64,000 bases of DNA from Pedobacter metabolipauper (GTDB taxonomy: Bacteria; Bacteroidota; Bacteroidia; Sphingobacteriales; Sphingobacteriaceae). Position 1 is the stretch's first letter. Every line of letters begins with the position of its first letter. Below are positions 55,047-63,991 of this stretch, in pieces. Made by a program: the position numbers and the translations under genes. The notes beneath the pieces are model-generated. The model did not search any database and was not told where the DNA came from. It saw nothing but the letters and a program-made list of their open reading frames with translations. The stretch is taken from assembly GCF_004362715.1 (NCBI RefSeq), contig NZ_SNYC01000004.1, positions 806,001-870,000 of the forward strand. Reading direction: 5' to 3'.

Positions 55047-56333
55047 ATGAATTATATTCATCGACATATTCTTAGTCATCCGCGATACGTGCGCATGTTT
55101 GAATGGGGGAAAGCACTGTCAATCACGGGTGCCGCTCAGATTTTAGTTCAGGCAAGTGGTTTATTATGCGGTATTTTGATTATTCGGCTGCTACCGGTGA
55201 AGGAATATGCTTTCTATACCATCGCAAATACAATGTTAGGTACCATGACCGTTTTGGCTGATGGCGGAATAAGTTCCGGGGTGATGGCCCAGGGCGGTAA
55301 GGTATGGAAAGATAAGGATGAGTTAGGTAAGGTTTTAGCAACAGGACTGGATCTCCGGAGAAAATTTGCGATCGGAAGTTTACTGATTACCATTCCTATA
55401 TTAACGTTTCTGTTGTGGCGTCAAGGTGCTGATATTTGGATGATCGTCCTGATTGTTCTCACTTTAATTCCGGCATTCTTCGCTGCATTATCAGATTCAA
55501 TTTTAGGGATAGTCTCAAAGCTGCATCAGGATATTAAGCCGTTGCAATATAATCAGGTGAAGGTTGGCGTTTTCCGGCTTATACTTTCTGCGTGTTTCGT
55601 ATGGGTTTTTCCCTTTACGTTTATTGCTTTATTGGCTAGCGGCATACCAAGAATATACGGCAATCTTCAAATGAAGAAAATTGCTTCTAAATTTTCTGAA
55701 AGCAATTCAAAGCCGACATTAGAGTATAGACAAAATATATTAAGAATAGTTAAAAAAATGATGCCGGGTGCAATATATTATTGCATTTCGGGACAGATTA
55801 CAATCTGGCTGATTTCCTTTTTGGGCTCTACAGATTCCATTGCCAAAGTAGGTGCATTAGGTAGGTTTTCAATGTTGCTAAGTGTATTCACCGTCTTATT
55901 TGGAACGTTGGTAACACCCCGTTTTGCAAGAATGCAGGAAGATAAAATTTCTTTACTGAAAAAATTTGCGACCATTCAGATATTGCTGATTTTTCTGTGT
56001 ACACTTTTTTGTGGTTTGATCTATTTATTTCCCCAACCAGCACTTTGGTTATTGGGTAATAAGTTCAGTGGCCTGCATGTTGAGTTAACATTGAGTGTGG
56101 TATCAAGCTCATTAAGCTTAATGAGTGGGGTTTTTTTTGGTTTATCCTCTTCCAGGGGATGGCCAACCCATCCGGCAATCCTGATTACGGGAAACGTGCT
56201 GTCGGTTGCTGCTGGCATCCTGTTGTTTGATCTAACTTCTTTAAGGGGCGCACTGTGGTTTAATATATTTATAAGTACATATCCTGTTATAATTCATAGT
56301 CTCAATTTTTATTATAAAATATTTAGGAAATAG
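55047..56333 (+). CDS. Wzx-like flippase (MOP superfamily)
   Basis: This 428-residue membrane protein has about twelve helices. ALSITGAAQILVQASGLLCG and LLPVKEYAFYTIANTMLG cover the first two helices and the loop between, and DGGISSGVMAQGG resembles the third-helix motif of flippases. It would export the unit assembled by region I. No polymerase gene is seen near it before the window ends. It is followed after 3 nt by an acyltransferase. Confidence 0.8.
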   Translation: MNYIHRHILSHPRYVRMFEWGKALSITGAAQILVQASGLLCGILIIRLLPVKEYAFYTIANTMLGTMTVLADGGISSGVMAQGGKVWKDKDELGKVLATGLDLRRKFAIGSLLITIPILTFLLWRQGADIWMIVLIVLTLIPAFFAALSDSILGIVSKLHQDIKPLQYNQVKVGVFRLILSACFVWVFPFTFIALLASGIPRIYGNLQMKKIASKFSESNSKPTLEYRQNILRIVKKMMPGAIYYCISGQITIWLISFLGSTDSIAKVGALGRFSMLLSVFTVLFGTLVTPRFARMQEDKISLLKKFATIQILLIFLCTLFCGLIYLFPQPALWLLGNKFSGLHVELTLSVVSSSLSLMSGVFFGLSSSRGWPTHPAILITGNVLSVAAGILLFDLTSLRGALWFNIFISTYPVIIHSLNFYYKIFRK

Positions 56334-56336
56334 TAT

Positions 56337-56933
56337 ATGAGCAATACGTCTGATCTGACTTCTAAAAGAAGGATAATCACTAAAGTTCTATTTAGATGGA
56401 ATACTTTATGGAATAGATTTTCAAAAAGGAGAAGGGTATTCTGGTTGAAATTATTGGGTATCCAGATTGGCAGGAACAGTGATATAGGAAGAATTCTTGT
56501 CCCACTGCCAGAGCAGGTGAAAATAGGTAGCCGGTGTGTACTGGAAGACTATGTAAGACTGCGGTGTGGCGGTGCCTGGAAACAGGCTTTAATTGAAATT
56601 GGAGAGAATAATTTTATTGGACATTCTACGCAGATCAATGTGGGTGGGCATTTTAAAATGGGTAATGATTGTATGATTGCTCCTTTATGCTTGTTTAGCG
56701 ATGCCCATCATACTTTTGATGATCTTCATAAGCCAATCAATCAACAGCCTTGCATCTATACCAATATTGAAATTAAGGATAATGTTTGGATAGGCTCAGG
56801 AAGCGTAATACTCGGTGGGGTGACGATTGGTACGGGCGCTATTGTTGCCGCGGGTGCTGTAGTGAATAAAAGTATTCCTGATTACGAAATATGGGGGGGA
56901 GTTCCTGCAAAAAAAATTAAATCTAGGAATTAA
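56337..56933 (+). CDS. LbH acyltransferase
   Basis: This 198-residue hexapeptide-repeat protein begins with a basic amphipathic region (FSKRRRVFWLKLLGIQIG). FSDAHHTFDDLHK holds the likely catalytic His, and IEIKDNVWIGSGSVILGGV and AAGAVVNKSIPDYEIWGGVPA end the CoA-binding helix. The closing EIWGGVPAKKI is shared with the acyltransferase at 57883, and the two look like duplicates separated by one GT gene. Confidence 0.85.
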   Translation: MSNTSDLTSKRRIITKVLFRWNTLWNRFSKRRRVFWLKLLGIQIGRNSDIGRILVPLPEQVKIGSRCVLEDYVRLRCGGAWKQALIEIGENNFIGHSTQINVGGHFKMGNDCMIAPLCLFSDAHHTFDDLHKPINQQPCIYTNIEIKDNVWIGSGSVILGGVTIGTGAIVAAGAVVNKSIPDYEIWGGVPAKKIKSRN

Positions 56934-56941
56934 TAATATTT

Positions 56942-57868
56942 ATGATAGTTTTTACAACTCTGGCAGAAAATGACTACTTTTTAGGAGTAGCGGCTTTGAT
57001 TAACTCAATGGTTAAACATGGTACGTATGGCGATAAAATGATTGTTGGTTACCGGGGTGATCTGCCTAAGTGGCTTCCATCACTGAGTCCTTCCCGAAAC
57101 GGCCAGTCATTTATGCTTAGCAATAATTTTGAAGTTGAATTTGTGCCGGTAATCGGTTCTCTTCATATGGTGCATGAGAAGCCAAAATGGTTTCGCTATT
57201 TAACGGAAGTTCTGGAACCAGGCTCAGATGAATATTTTTTCTTTGATTCAGACATACTGATCATTAATAGGATGAGCTTTTTTGGTGAATGGGTTAAGCA
57301 GGGAGTCGCACTTTGTGAGGATGTAAACTATGACATGGGGCTAACTCATCCAATTCGTAAACAATGGGTTGAACTCTGTCAGCAGAATGAAAAAAATGTT
57401 ACAAATCAACTAAGCCGGTACATTAACAGCGGATTTTTGGGATGGACTAAAGAAACATCGGATTTTGTGGTAGACTGGGATGAATGTTCCATGATCATGG
57501 CAAAAATTAGTGGCGATATGAAGAAATTTAGAGTCAATGACCGTACAAAGGTTGTTTTGAGCACCAACCAGGATTCTTTAAATATGGCTGCAATGGTTAC
57601 AAAATGTCCCCTGTCAGTAATCGGGCCTGCAGCCATGGGATTTCATTTTGGCCTTAAGCTGATGCTGCACCCTTTGGGGCCTAAACCATGGACCAGGAAA
57701 TTTTTTAAAGAATTTTTAATGGGTATTCCTGTCAGATCAGCGGATGTCATGTTTTGGGAAGTTTTAGGAACTGGAGAACTGAGACCTTATTCTAAAGGTT
57801 TTATTCAAAGAAAAAAATTAGTAATTAAGCTGGTCAGGTTTTTAACCCGATTCTATGGCAGAAAGTAA
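56942..57868 (+). CDS. GT8-like GT-A glycosyltransferase of uncertain family
   Basis: This 308-residue protein opens VFTTLAENDYFLGVAALINS, has EYFFFDSDILII with Asp102-x-Asp104 as a DxD motif, and YINSGFLGWTKETSDF and NQDSLNMAAMVTK in order. These resemble the GT8 layout (NxG and DQxxxN motifs), but the similarity to named families is low. It is between two LbH acyltransferases, so its sugar may be the one acetylated. Donor and acceptor are unknown. Confidence 0.65.
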   Translation: MIVFTTLAENDYFLGVAALINSMVKHGTYGDKMIVGYRGDLPKWLPSLSPSRNGQSFMLSNNFEVEFVPVIGSLHMVHEKPKWFRYLTEVLEPGSDEYFFFDSDILIINRMSFFGEWVKQGVALCEDVNYDMGLTHPIRKQWVELCQQNEKNVTNQLSRYINSGFLGWTKETSDFVVDWDECSMIMAKISGDMKKFRVNDRTKVVLSTNQDSLNMAAMVTKCPLSVIGPAAMGFHFGLKLMLHPLGPKPWTRKFFKEFLMGIPVRSADVMFWEVLGTGELRPYSKGFIQRKKLVIKLVRFLTRFYGRK

Positions 57869-57882
57869 AAACCCTTAGTACC

Positions 57883-58455
57883 ATGAAATATATCCTTCAA
57901 CAATCTGGTTTTGTCTTACGGAAACGTTACTTAAGACGGTTTTCAAGTTTTTTTAGGAAAGCATGGCTGAGAACATTTGGAATGCAGATCGGTAAAAATA
58001 CGGCGGTTCCTTCACTGGTCATTACCTGGCCGCACCAGGTATCTTTAGGGGAGGATTGCAAGTTAGAGGATTCTATTTATTTTAAGTTCGATGGCATATG
58101 GAAAAAAGGTCCTTCTATTCGTATAAAGAACAGGGTGTTTATTGGATCAAATTGTGAATTTAACATTCGTAAGGAAATTTCCATTGGTGATGATTGTTTG
58201 ATCGCTTCAGGCTGCAGGTTCATTGATCATGATCATGGAACAGCACTTGGAATGCTGATTCGTGATCAGCATGGTGAAGAAGGACCAATACAATTACATC
58301 AAAATGTCTGGCTCGGGGCCAATGTAATTGTGCTTAAGGGTGTAGAAATTGGGCAGGGCGCAATTGTTGCTGCAGGCGCAGTCGTGGTCAGGTCAATTCC
58401 TGAAAATGAAATATGGGGTGGTGTACCTGCAAAGAAAATAGGAGTTAGAGCTTAG
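57883..58455 (+). CDS. LbH acyltransferase
   Basis: This 190-residue protein shares the plan of the enzyme at 56337: an N-terminal basic segment (YLRRFSSFFRKAWLRTFGMQ), hexapeptide coils, FIDHDHGTALG with the likely catalytic His, IQLHQNVWLGANVIVLKGV, and AAGAVVVRSIPENEIWGGVPA. It is probably a paralogue with a different target hydroxyl. The neighbours are a GT8-like and a GT4-like gene, 14 and 5 nt away. Confidence 0.85.
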   Translation: MKYILQQSGFVLRKRYLRRFSSFFRKAWLRTFGMQIGKNTAVPSLVITWPHQVSLGEDCKLEDSIYFKFDGIWKKGPSIRIKNRVFIGSNCEFNIRKEISIGDDCLIASGCRFIDHDHGTALGMLIRDQHGEEGPIQLHQNVWLGANVIVLKGVEIGQGAIVAAGAVVVRSIPENEIWGGVPAKKIGVRA

Positions 58456-58460
58456 TCATC

Positions 58461-59558
58461 ATGAAGATATTGTTTATTTGTGGATCTATTGAGCCTGGCC
58501 ATGATGGGGTAGGAGACTATATAAGGCATTTAAGTATAGCATTAATCTCCAGTGGTCACGAAGTTGCTATAGCTGCAATAAACGATCATCACATATCTAC
58601 AGTCACTGAAAATCTATTAAAGTCAGATCATGGAATGTCTACCTTGAGATTACCTGCTCATTTAAAAATTGACCAGAGGTTTTTGCTTTCCAAAACATTT
58701 GTAAACAATTTTAACCCAAAATGGATAAGTTTGCAATTTGTTCCATTCTCATTTCACCATAAGGGATTAATGTTTGGCCTCGCTAAGCGTTTTCTTTCCT
58801 TAAGCGATGGGAGGAAATTACATGTTATGTTTCATGAATTATGGATCGGGGTTTATGGCAAGTTCAGTACTAAGCAAAGGCTGCTTGGAAAAGTGCAGAA
58901 GCTGAGTATACTGGGATTACTAAAGAGGCTTAAACCTGATCTTATAACGACAACGATTGAAATCTACCGAAGAAATCTAAGCACCTATAACGTTAACCTT
59001 CTACCGCTGTTCGGCAATATTGCTATTCAGGTTATGGATAGCGAGTCTGGATTGGTGTATGATAATAACCGGTTTACAGCGATACACTTTGGTACGTTTA
59101 GTTCTGAGATTCATGATTTTGAAAGACAAATTCATTTTCTGTCTAAAGCTGCGAAAAAGGTAAATAAGATTCCTTTCTTAAAGGTCGCAGGAAGTGGAGG
59201 GGTACATAAAGAAAAAGCAATGTCAATTGCAAAAGAGATTTTAGGTGATGAACAGGTACAGGATTTAGGAAGATTAACAGAAGCATTGGTATCGATACAT
59301 TTGTTGACCTCTGACCTGGGCATCTCCAGGGCAGATCCTGTTCTTTTAGGCAAAAGTGGTTCCGCGATTGCCATGCTTGAACATGGCTTGCCCCTGCTTT
59401 TAAGAGGGGGAAGACCTGCAGGACAAGAATATCTGCCCATTTCTTTTAAAGAAAGGCTGGTGTTTTTTAACGATGAGCCACCGGAAAAATGGACAAAGGA
59501 TGTACCAGGCTCCCTGATCAAAGAAGTGAGTACGCTGTATTATAAAATGATTAATTAA
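58461..59558 (+). CDS. GT4-like glycosyltransferase, divergent
   Basis: This 365-residue protein starts ILFICGSIEPGHDGVGDYIRH, a GT-B acceptor domain in which DGVGDYI takes the place of GGxE. The donor part is degenerate. FTAIHFGTFSSEIHDFER near residue 197 opens it, and GISRADPVLLGKSGSAIAML takes the place of the usual E-x7-E region. It may be an active transferase with an unusual donor or a weakly active one. The sequence does not settle this. Confidence 0.6.
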   Translation: MKILFICGSIEPGHDGVGDYIRHLSIALISSGHEVAIAAINDHHISTVTENLLKSDHGMSTLRLPAHLKIDQRFLLSKTFVNNFNPKWISLQFVPFSFHHKGLMFGLAKRFLSLSDGRKLHVMFHELWIGVYGKFSTKQRLLGKVQKLSILGLLKRLKPDLITTTIEIYRRNLSTYNVNLLPLFGNIAIQVMDSESGLVYDNNRFTAIHFGTFSSEIHDFERQIHFLSKAAKKVNKIPFLKVAGSGGVHKEKAMSIAKEILGDEQVQDLGRLTEALVSIHLLTSDLGISRADPVLLGKSGSAIAMLEHGLPLLLRGGRPAGQEYLPISFKERLVFFNDEPPEKWTKDVPGSLIKEVSTLYYKMIN

Positions 59559-59563
59559 ATACG

Positions 59564-60574
59564 ATGAATTATTATTATCAAATTGAAGGTGACAAAAGAA
59601 ATAACATCGGTGATGTTTTACAAGGAATGGTTGCGAAAGCTTTTCTTCCTGAGAATGCGTTGGCTGCCGACCGTGAAAGTCTTGCGCTTCTTGATAAAGA
59701 AGAACCTGCATTTTTAATTGCAAATGGCTGGTATATGCATTCTTTCGAAAATTTTCCACCTCCGGAAAATGTACATCCATTATATGTATCTATTCATGTA
59801 GCCAATTCACAGCTTCTGGCAGAAAAAAAAGTCCGGGATCATTTTAAAGCACATGCACCTATTGGATGCAGGGATATTAAAACATTAAATATTTTTCTTG
59901 GCTGGGGTATTCCAGCTTATTATTCAAGCTGCTTAACCACAACAACAAAGGCCAGAGCAGCTGTAAATACATCTGCTGAAGGAGAAATCCTGCTCGTTGA
60001 TAATGTAGATCATCCGGTTCCGGCTGAAGTGAAAGAAAAACTGGAAGCCTTATTGGGTAAACCACTGGTCAGCATCTCACATGATCCGCCGAATCCGGAA
60101 GGTGATTTTTTAAACTATACGATTAAAGCTGAAGCTCATATGAACGAGTTGCTGGAACGGTATTGTAAAGCGTCAATGATCGTAACCACAAAGATCCATT
60201 GTGCATTGCCGTGTTTGGGTATGGGTGTTAAAGTGATTATGGTACATCCGGTTCCTGATGAAGGAAGGCTTGCCCCTTTGGCTGAGTTTATCCATATCCT
60301 GTCATACGATGAGGTGCTTGGTGCAAATACAATTCAAGTTCCTGAAGTGAAGACAGAAACGTTTAATAAACGGAGAGATTTTTTAACCAAACTTTGTAGA
60401 GAATCAACTGCGCTTGGCTATAGTGCATTAAGGGAACCTACAGATCCTTCATTTAAAAGATTAAAACGGAAAAGTGAATTAATGGCAAAAATATACCGCG
60501 CAGGTGTGGTGACAGCATATCGTTTAGGGATTGCAAGGAAAAAATTAAAACGTGTTTACGGATCCGGATTATGA
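59564..60574 (+). CDS. Polysaccharide pyruvyl transferase family protein
   Basis: This 336-residue protein has DKRNNIGDVLQGMVAKAF near the N-terminus (NIGD loop), FLIANGWYMHSF, PIGCRDIKTLNIFLGWGIPAYYSSCLT and MIVTTKIHCALPCLGMG, where TKIHC replaces the R/K-x-H motif. It is the second family member in this region, and it is more divergent than the one at 53943. Either could add pyruvate to a sugar. Its end overlaps the next GT4 gene by 4 nt. Confidence 0.82.
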   Translation: MNYYYQIEGDKRNNIGDVLQGMVAKAFLPENALAADRESLALLDKEEPAFLIANGWYMHSFENFPPPENVHPLYVSIHVANSQLLAEKKVRDHFKAHAPIGCRDIKTLNIFLGWGIPAYYSSCLTTTTKARAAVNTSAEGEILLVDNVDHPVPAEVKEKLEALLGKPLVSISHDPPNPEGDFLNYTIKAEAHMNELLERYCKASMIVTTKIHCALPCLGMGVKVIMVHPVPDEGRLAPLAEFIHILSYDEVLGANTIQVPEVKTETFNKRRDFLTKLCRESTALGYSALREPTDPSFKRLKRKSELMAKIYRAGVVTAYRLGIARKKLKRVYGSGL

Positions 60575-61635
60575 AACGGCTCCTGGTTTTTTCAACCCAG
60601 CTCAATGAAACCGGTGGAATAGAAAGCCATATCCGGGAATTTTGTATTCAAATGACAAATTCCGGGATAGAAATTGATTTGGTAGTTTTGAATTCTACCG
60701 CCTCTTCCGCTACAGAGGAGTTTTATAAAACCATTTGCCGCAGGGTTTTCCTCGGAAAATATGGGCGTTCTTATTTTCGTTTATTTTGGCTTATCCGTAC
60801 TTCACTAATTTGCAGGGCAATAACATATGATGCCATCTATACCAATGGGCAGGGTGACAGTATCGGATATTTAATGACGATGATCGGACGTAAAACAAAA
60901 TGGACCCACCATCATCACACTTCCGGTGATTTAAAAGATCAGGAAACCTGGACTGAGGGCTACAGAAAAACGCTCAAAAGTGCCCCGCTGATCATAGCCT
61001 GCTCCAGACGCAATGCTATAGATATGGAAGCGGCACTGGGCAGATCAATTGATACGATCCCTTGCTTTTCCAGGGAAATAAAAAATAAGGCCGGAAAGCC
61101 CGTTGATGGATTAGTCAGAATGGGTTATTATGGCCGTCTTATTCCTGAGAAAGGAATTGATCTGATCTGCAGGTTAAGTGAAGACCCGGATTTGAAAGAG
61201 GTTAAATTCCAGATTTGGGGCGAGGGAAGTGCCTACCCGGCTGTATTCTTTAAACAATTCCCAAATTTGAAATATCATGGAACTTTTAAAGGTGAAGCTG
61301 AACTATCTGAAGTGATCTCTTCTCTTGATGCTTTTCTTTTGCTGACGTCTCACCCGGAAGGTCTGCCAATTTGTTTGCTGGAAGCCATGAGTGCCGGTTT
61401 ACCCTGGCTGGCTACCGATCGTGGTGGAATAGCAGATATTGTGTGCGACCCCATTTCGACCCGTATGATGGCTGCTGATTCAAGTTTTGAACAAATTAAA
61501 AAGGCGGTACTGGAATTTAAAGAAGACCTGCTGCTGGGTAAAGTTTCTAAGGAAATCCAGATGCAATTGTACCAGGATAAGTTTTCCGCAACAGCCCTGG
61601 TCTTAAGATGGAAAAAGGCATTCAATTTAAATTAA
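60571..61635 (+). CDS. GT4-family glycosyltransferase
   Basis: This 354-residue GT-B enzyme begins LLVFSTQLNETGGIESHIREF, with GGIE as the GGxE motif. The donor half has MGYYGRLIPEKGIDLICRLS near residue 187 and SHPEGLPICLLEAMSAGLPW near residue 266, followed by ATDRGGIADIV. The ATGA overlap with the pyruvyltransferase-like gene indicates coupling. Donor sugar unknown. Confidence 0.87.
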   Translation: MKRLLVFSTQLNETGGIESHIREFCIQMTNSGIEIDLVVLNSTASSATEEFYKTICRRVFLGKYGRSYFRLFWLIRTSLICRAITYDAIYTNGQGDSIGYLMTMIGRKTKWTHHHHTSGDLKDQETWTEGYRKTLKSAPLIIACSRRNAIDMEAALGRSIDTIPCFSREIKNKAGKPVDGLVRMGYYGRLIPEKGIDLICRLSEDPDLKEVKFQIWGEGSAYPAVFFKQFPNLKYHGTFKGEAELSEVISSLDAFLLLTSHPEGLPICLLEAMSAGLPWLATDRGGIADIVCDPISTRMMAADSSFEQIKKAVLEFKEDLLLGKVSKEIQMQLYQDKFSATALVLRWKKAFNLN

Positions 61636-61654
61636 AATATAAGTAATAGAACAA

Positions 61655-62905
61655 GTGATTATACTAACTCATCCAACAGGTAATGCGAATGTTCGTGCAG
61701 CGGCATCGGGATTGAACGATGCGGGATTATTGAAGGAATTCCATACTTCAATAGCTTCTTATCCCGGCAATTTTCTGGATAAACTGAGTGGTATAGGCCC
61801 ACTGGCTGAGATTGGAAGAAGAAGCTTTGATCCTAAACTATCCGGAATCACCAGGATGTGGCCCTGGTGGGAACTGGCACGGTTATGCGCGTCGAAATTT
61901 GGTTTTAGAAAACTGACCGATCATCAAACGGGTATTTTTTCTACTTTTTCTGTTTACCTCCATCACGACCGGAATACGGCCGCTATTGTACGTTCTTCGG
62001 TACCGAAAAATCTGGAAGCTGTTTATGCCTATGAAGATGGAGCTGAATATTCTTTTCAGGCTGCTAAAGAAAAAGGGATTACTTGCTTTTATGATCTGCC
62101 GATTGGCTATTGGAAAACAGCCAGGAAATTAATGGAGAAGGAAAAGGAGCGCTGGCCGGAATGGAGTATGACCATGGGTGGGTTATTGGATTCAGCGCGT
62201 AAGCTACAGCGGAAAGATAATGAATTGATACTTGCAGACTTCATTTTTGTCGCAAGTTCATTTACTGCCAGCACCCTTAAAGATTTTGAGGGGCCGCTTG
62301 CAGAAATAAAAGTAATTCCATATGGATTTCCGAAGCCGGTTAGTGCAAGAACATATACCTATCATACCCGAAAAAGAAAGCTGAAGTTACTTTTTGTAGG
62401 TGGTTTGTCACAGCGTAAAGGGATTGCAGATCTTTTTGCTGCTGTAGAAGAACTTTCTTCCGATGTTGAACTAACTGTAGTGGGAAGAAAGTCTGTTGAT
62501 CATTGCGAAGCACTGAATACTGCATTATCAAAACATCAATGGATACCAAGCTTACCACATGCTGAGGTTTTAAAGCTTATGGGAGAACATGATGTACTGG
62601 TGTTCCCTTCATTATTTGAGGGTTTTGGACTGGTGATTACAGAAGCGATGTCGCAAGGAACACCAGTAATTACAACAGAACGGACTGCCGGTCCGGACCT
62701 GATTGTAGACGGGCAGAACGGATGGCTTGTAGAAGCTGGCAATGTAAATCAGCTCAGGCAAGCAATAACTAATCTGGTCAACAATCCTGAGCACGTTTCT
62801 AAAGCAGGCTATCTGGCCATTGAAACGGCACGATTAAGGCCCTGGAATGTATATGGTGAGGAACTTGCAGACGCAATTAAAAATAATTTGAAGACGAAAA
62901 TATGA
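61655..62905 (+). CDS. GT4-family glycosyltransferase
   Basis: This 416-residue protein is read from a GTG at 61655, as no ATG precedes the first strand (IILTHPTGNANVRAAASGL). The donor domain is well kept: LFVGGLSQRKGIADLFAAVE near residue 249, VFPSLFEGFGLVITEAMSQG near residue 313, and TTERTAGPDLI. The pair of domains is longer than average because of an insertion (WWELARLCASKFG to YHHDRN region) in the acceptor half. The end overlaps the next gene by 4 nt. Confidence 0.85.
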   Translation: MIILTHPTGNANVRAAASGLNDAGLLKEFHTSIASYPGNFLDKLSGIGPLAEIGRRSFDPKLSGITRMWPWWELARLCASKFGFRKLTDHQTGIFSTFSVYLHHDRNTAAIVRSSVPKNLEAVYAYEDGAEYSFQAAKEKGITCFYDLPIGYWKTARKLMEKEKERWPEWSMTMGGLLDSARKLQRKDNELILADFIFVASSFTASTLKDFEGPLAEIKVIPYGFPKPVSARTYTYHTRKRKLKLLFVGGLSQRKGIADLFAAVEELSSDVELTVVGRKSVDHCEALNTALSKHQWIPSLPHAEVLKLMGEHDVLVFPSLFEGFGLVITEAMSQGTPVITTERTAGPDLIVDGQNGWLVEAGNVNQLRQAITNLVNNPEHVSKAGYLAIETARLRPWNVYGEELADAIKNNLKTKI

Positions 62906-63990
62906 AAGACACAATGATAGCTCCTGTCGTCAACAGGAGTTTTGGCTTAGACTTAACAAGAGCATTTGCAATCACTTTGGTCCTTATTGCACATTTTGTG
63001 AAACAGCTTGAGCACTTCGGTTTTTGGGGAGTGGAATTGTTCTTTGGGTTGAGTGGATTTTTAATCGGACAGATCCTTTGGCGGAGTTTTTCAGAAACAG
63101 AAGATTGGTCATTTAAATATCTTCTCAATTTTTGGTCACGCCGGTGGTGGCGTACCGTTCCCAATTATTACCTGTTTTTAGTGATCATGCTGATCTTTCA
63201 TTATTCTTACGATCAGCTTCCTTCGGTATCTCTGTTCATTAAGCATCTTTGGTTTGGTCAGAATTTTTTGGCCAGAAATGGTGGTTTTTTTGGGGTAGCC
63301 TGGAGTTTATGTATTGAGGAGTGGTTTTATCTTATATTCCCAACCGTATTATTTCTGATTAGTAAACTTAAAGCCAGACCTAAAACGGCATTTATCCTTT
63401 CATTAATTATCGTTTTCGTATTTTGTGCCATTGTTAGGGAGGTTTTGATTCGTCAGCACGTTGGGCATTCACTTCGTGGCATTACAATGGCCAGGCTTGA
63501 TGCAATTGGATGCGGGGTTTTAGTTGCGTTTTGGCTTTCCACCACAAAGATTACGCCCATAAAGAGATGGGCGGCCTTCTGTGCTGGTACCGTACTATTT
63601 ATCATTTCCTTCGTAACTGTTTATTTCTCCGGGCAGACCTATGACGAAATTAAGGAGAGCCGGTACTTACTGGTAAGTGTCTCTTTAGGATTTTCATTAA
63701 TGCTGCCTGTAATTAGTCTGATGCCCAGGCCTGCCGGAATATTCAAGTATTTTTCTGCTGCTGTTGAGAAGGTAAGCCATTGGACCTACTCTCTATACCT
63801 CAGTCATATTCCTGTGATGTTTGCCGTTTATAGTTTAATGGGTAAGTCCAGGTCTGATTTCTATGTCAATACAGGTTCAAAAGTGATTGGATTAGTGATT
63901 ACTTTTGTAGTGTCTGCGGTTATCTTTAAGTATTTTGAATTGCCATTTACACATAAAAGGCCCCGGGAGATCAGACCCGGGAAATTGTAA
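62902..63990 (+). CDS. Acyltransferase 3 family membrane protein
   Basis: This 362-residue protein has about ten membrane helices and the family signature FGLDLTRAFAITLVLIAH near the N-terminus. GVELFFGLSGFLIGQILWRSF and NFWSRRWWRTVPNYY follow, and GVAWSLCIEEWFYLIFP holds the W-x-L-x-x-E motif. It probably O-acetylates the glycan of region I at the membrane. It is distinct from the protein at 39285. The stop at 63988 is followed at once by the start of another gene. Confidence 0.9.
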   Translation: MKDTMIAPVVNRSFGLDLTRAFAITLVLIAHFVKQLEHFGFWGVELFFGLSGFLIGQILWRSFSETEDWSFKYLLNFWSRRWWRTVPNYYLFLVIMLIFHYSYDQLPSVSLFIKHLWFGQNFLARNGGFFGVAWSLCIEEWFYLIFPTVLFLISKLKARPKTAFILSLIIVFVFCAIVREVLIRQHVGHSLRGITMARLDAIGCGVLVAFWLSTTKITPIKRWAAFCAGTVLFIISFVTVYFSGQTYDEIKESRYLLVSVSLGFSLMLPVISLMPRPAGIFKYFSAAVEKVSHWTYSLYLSHIPVMFAVYSLMGKSRSDFYVNTGSKVIGLVITFVVSAVIFKYFELPFTHKRPREIRPGKL

Positions 63991-63991
63991 T

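Noticed and set aside
59132..59780. Minus-strand frames of 126-129 codons
   Set aside because: They lie wholly across two plus-strand genes with clear family motifs.
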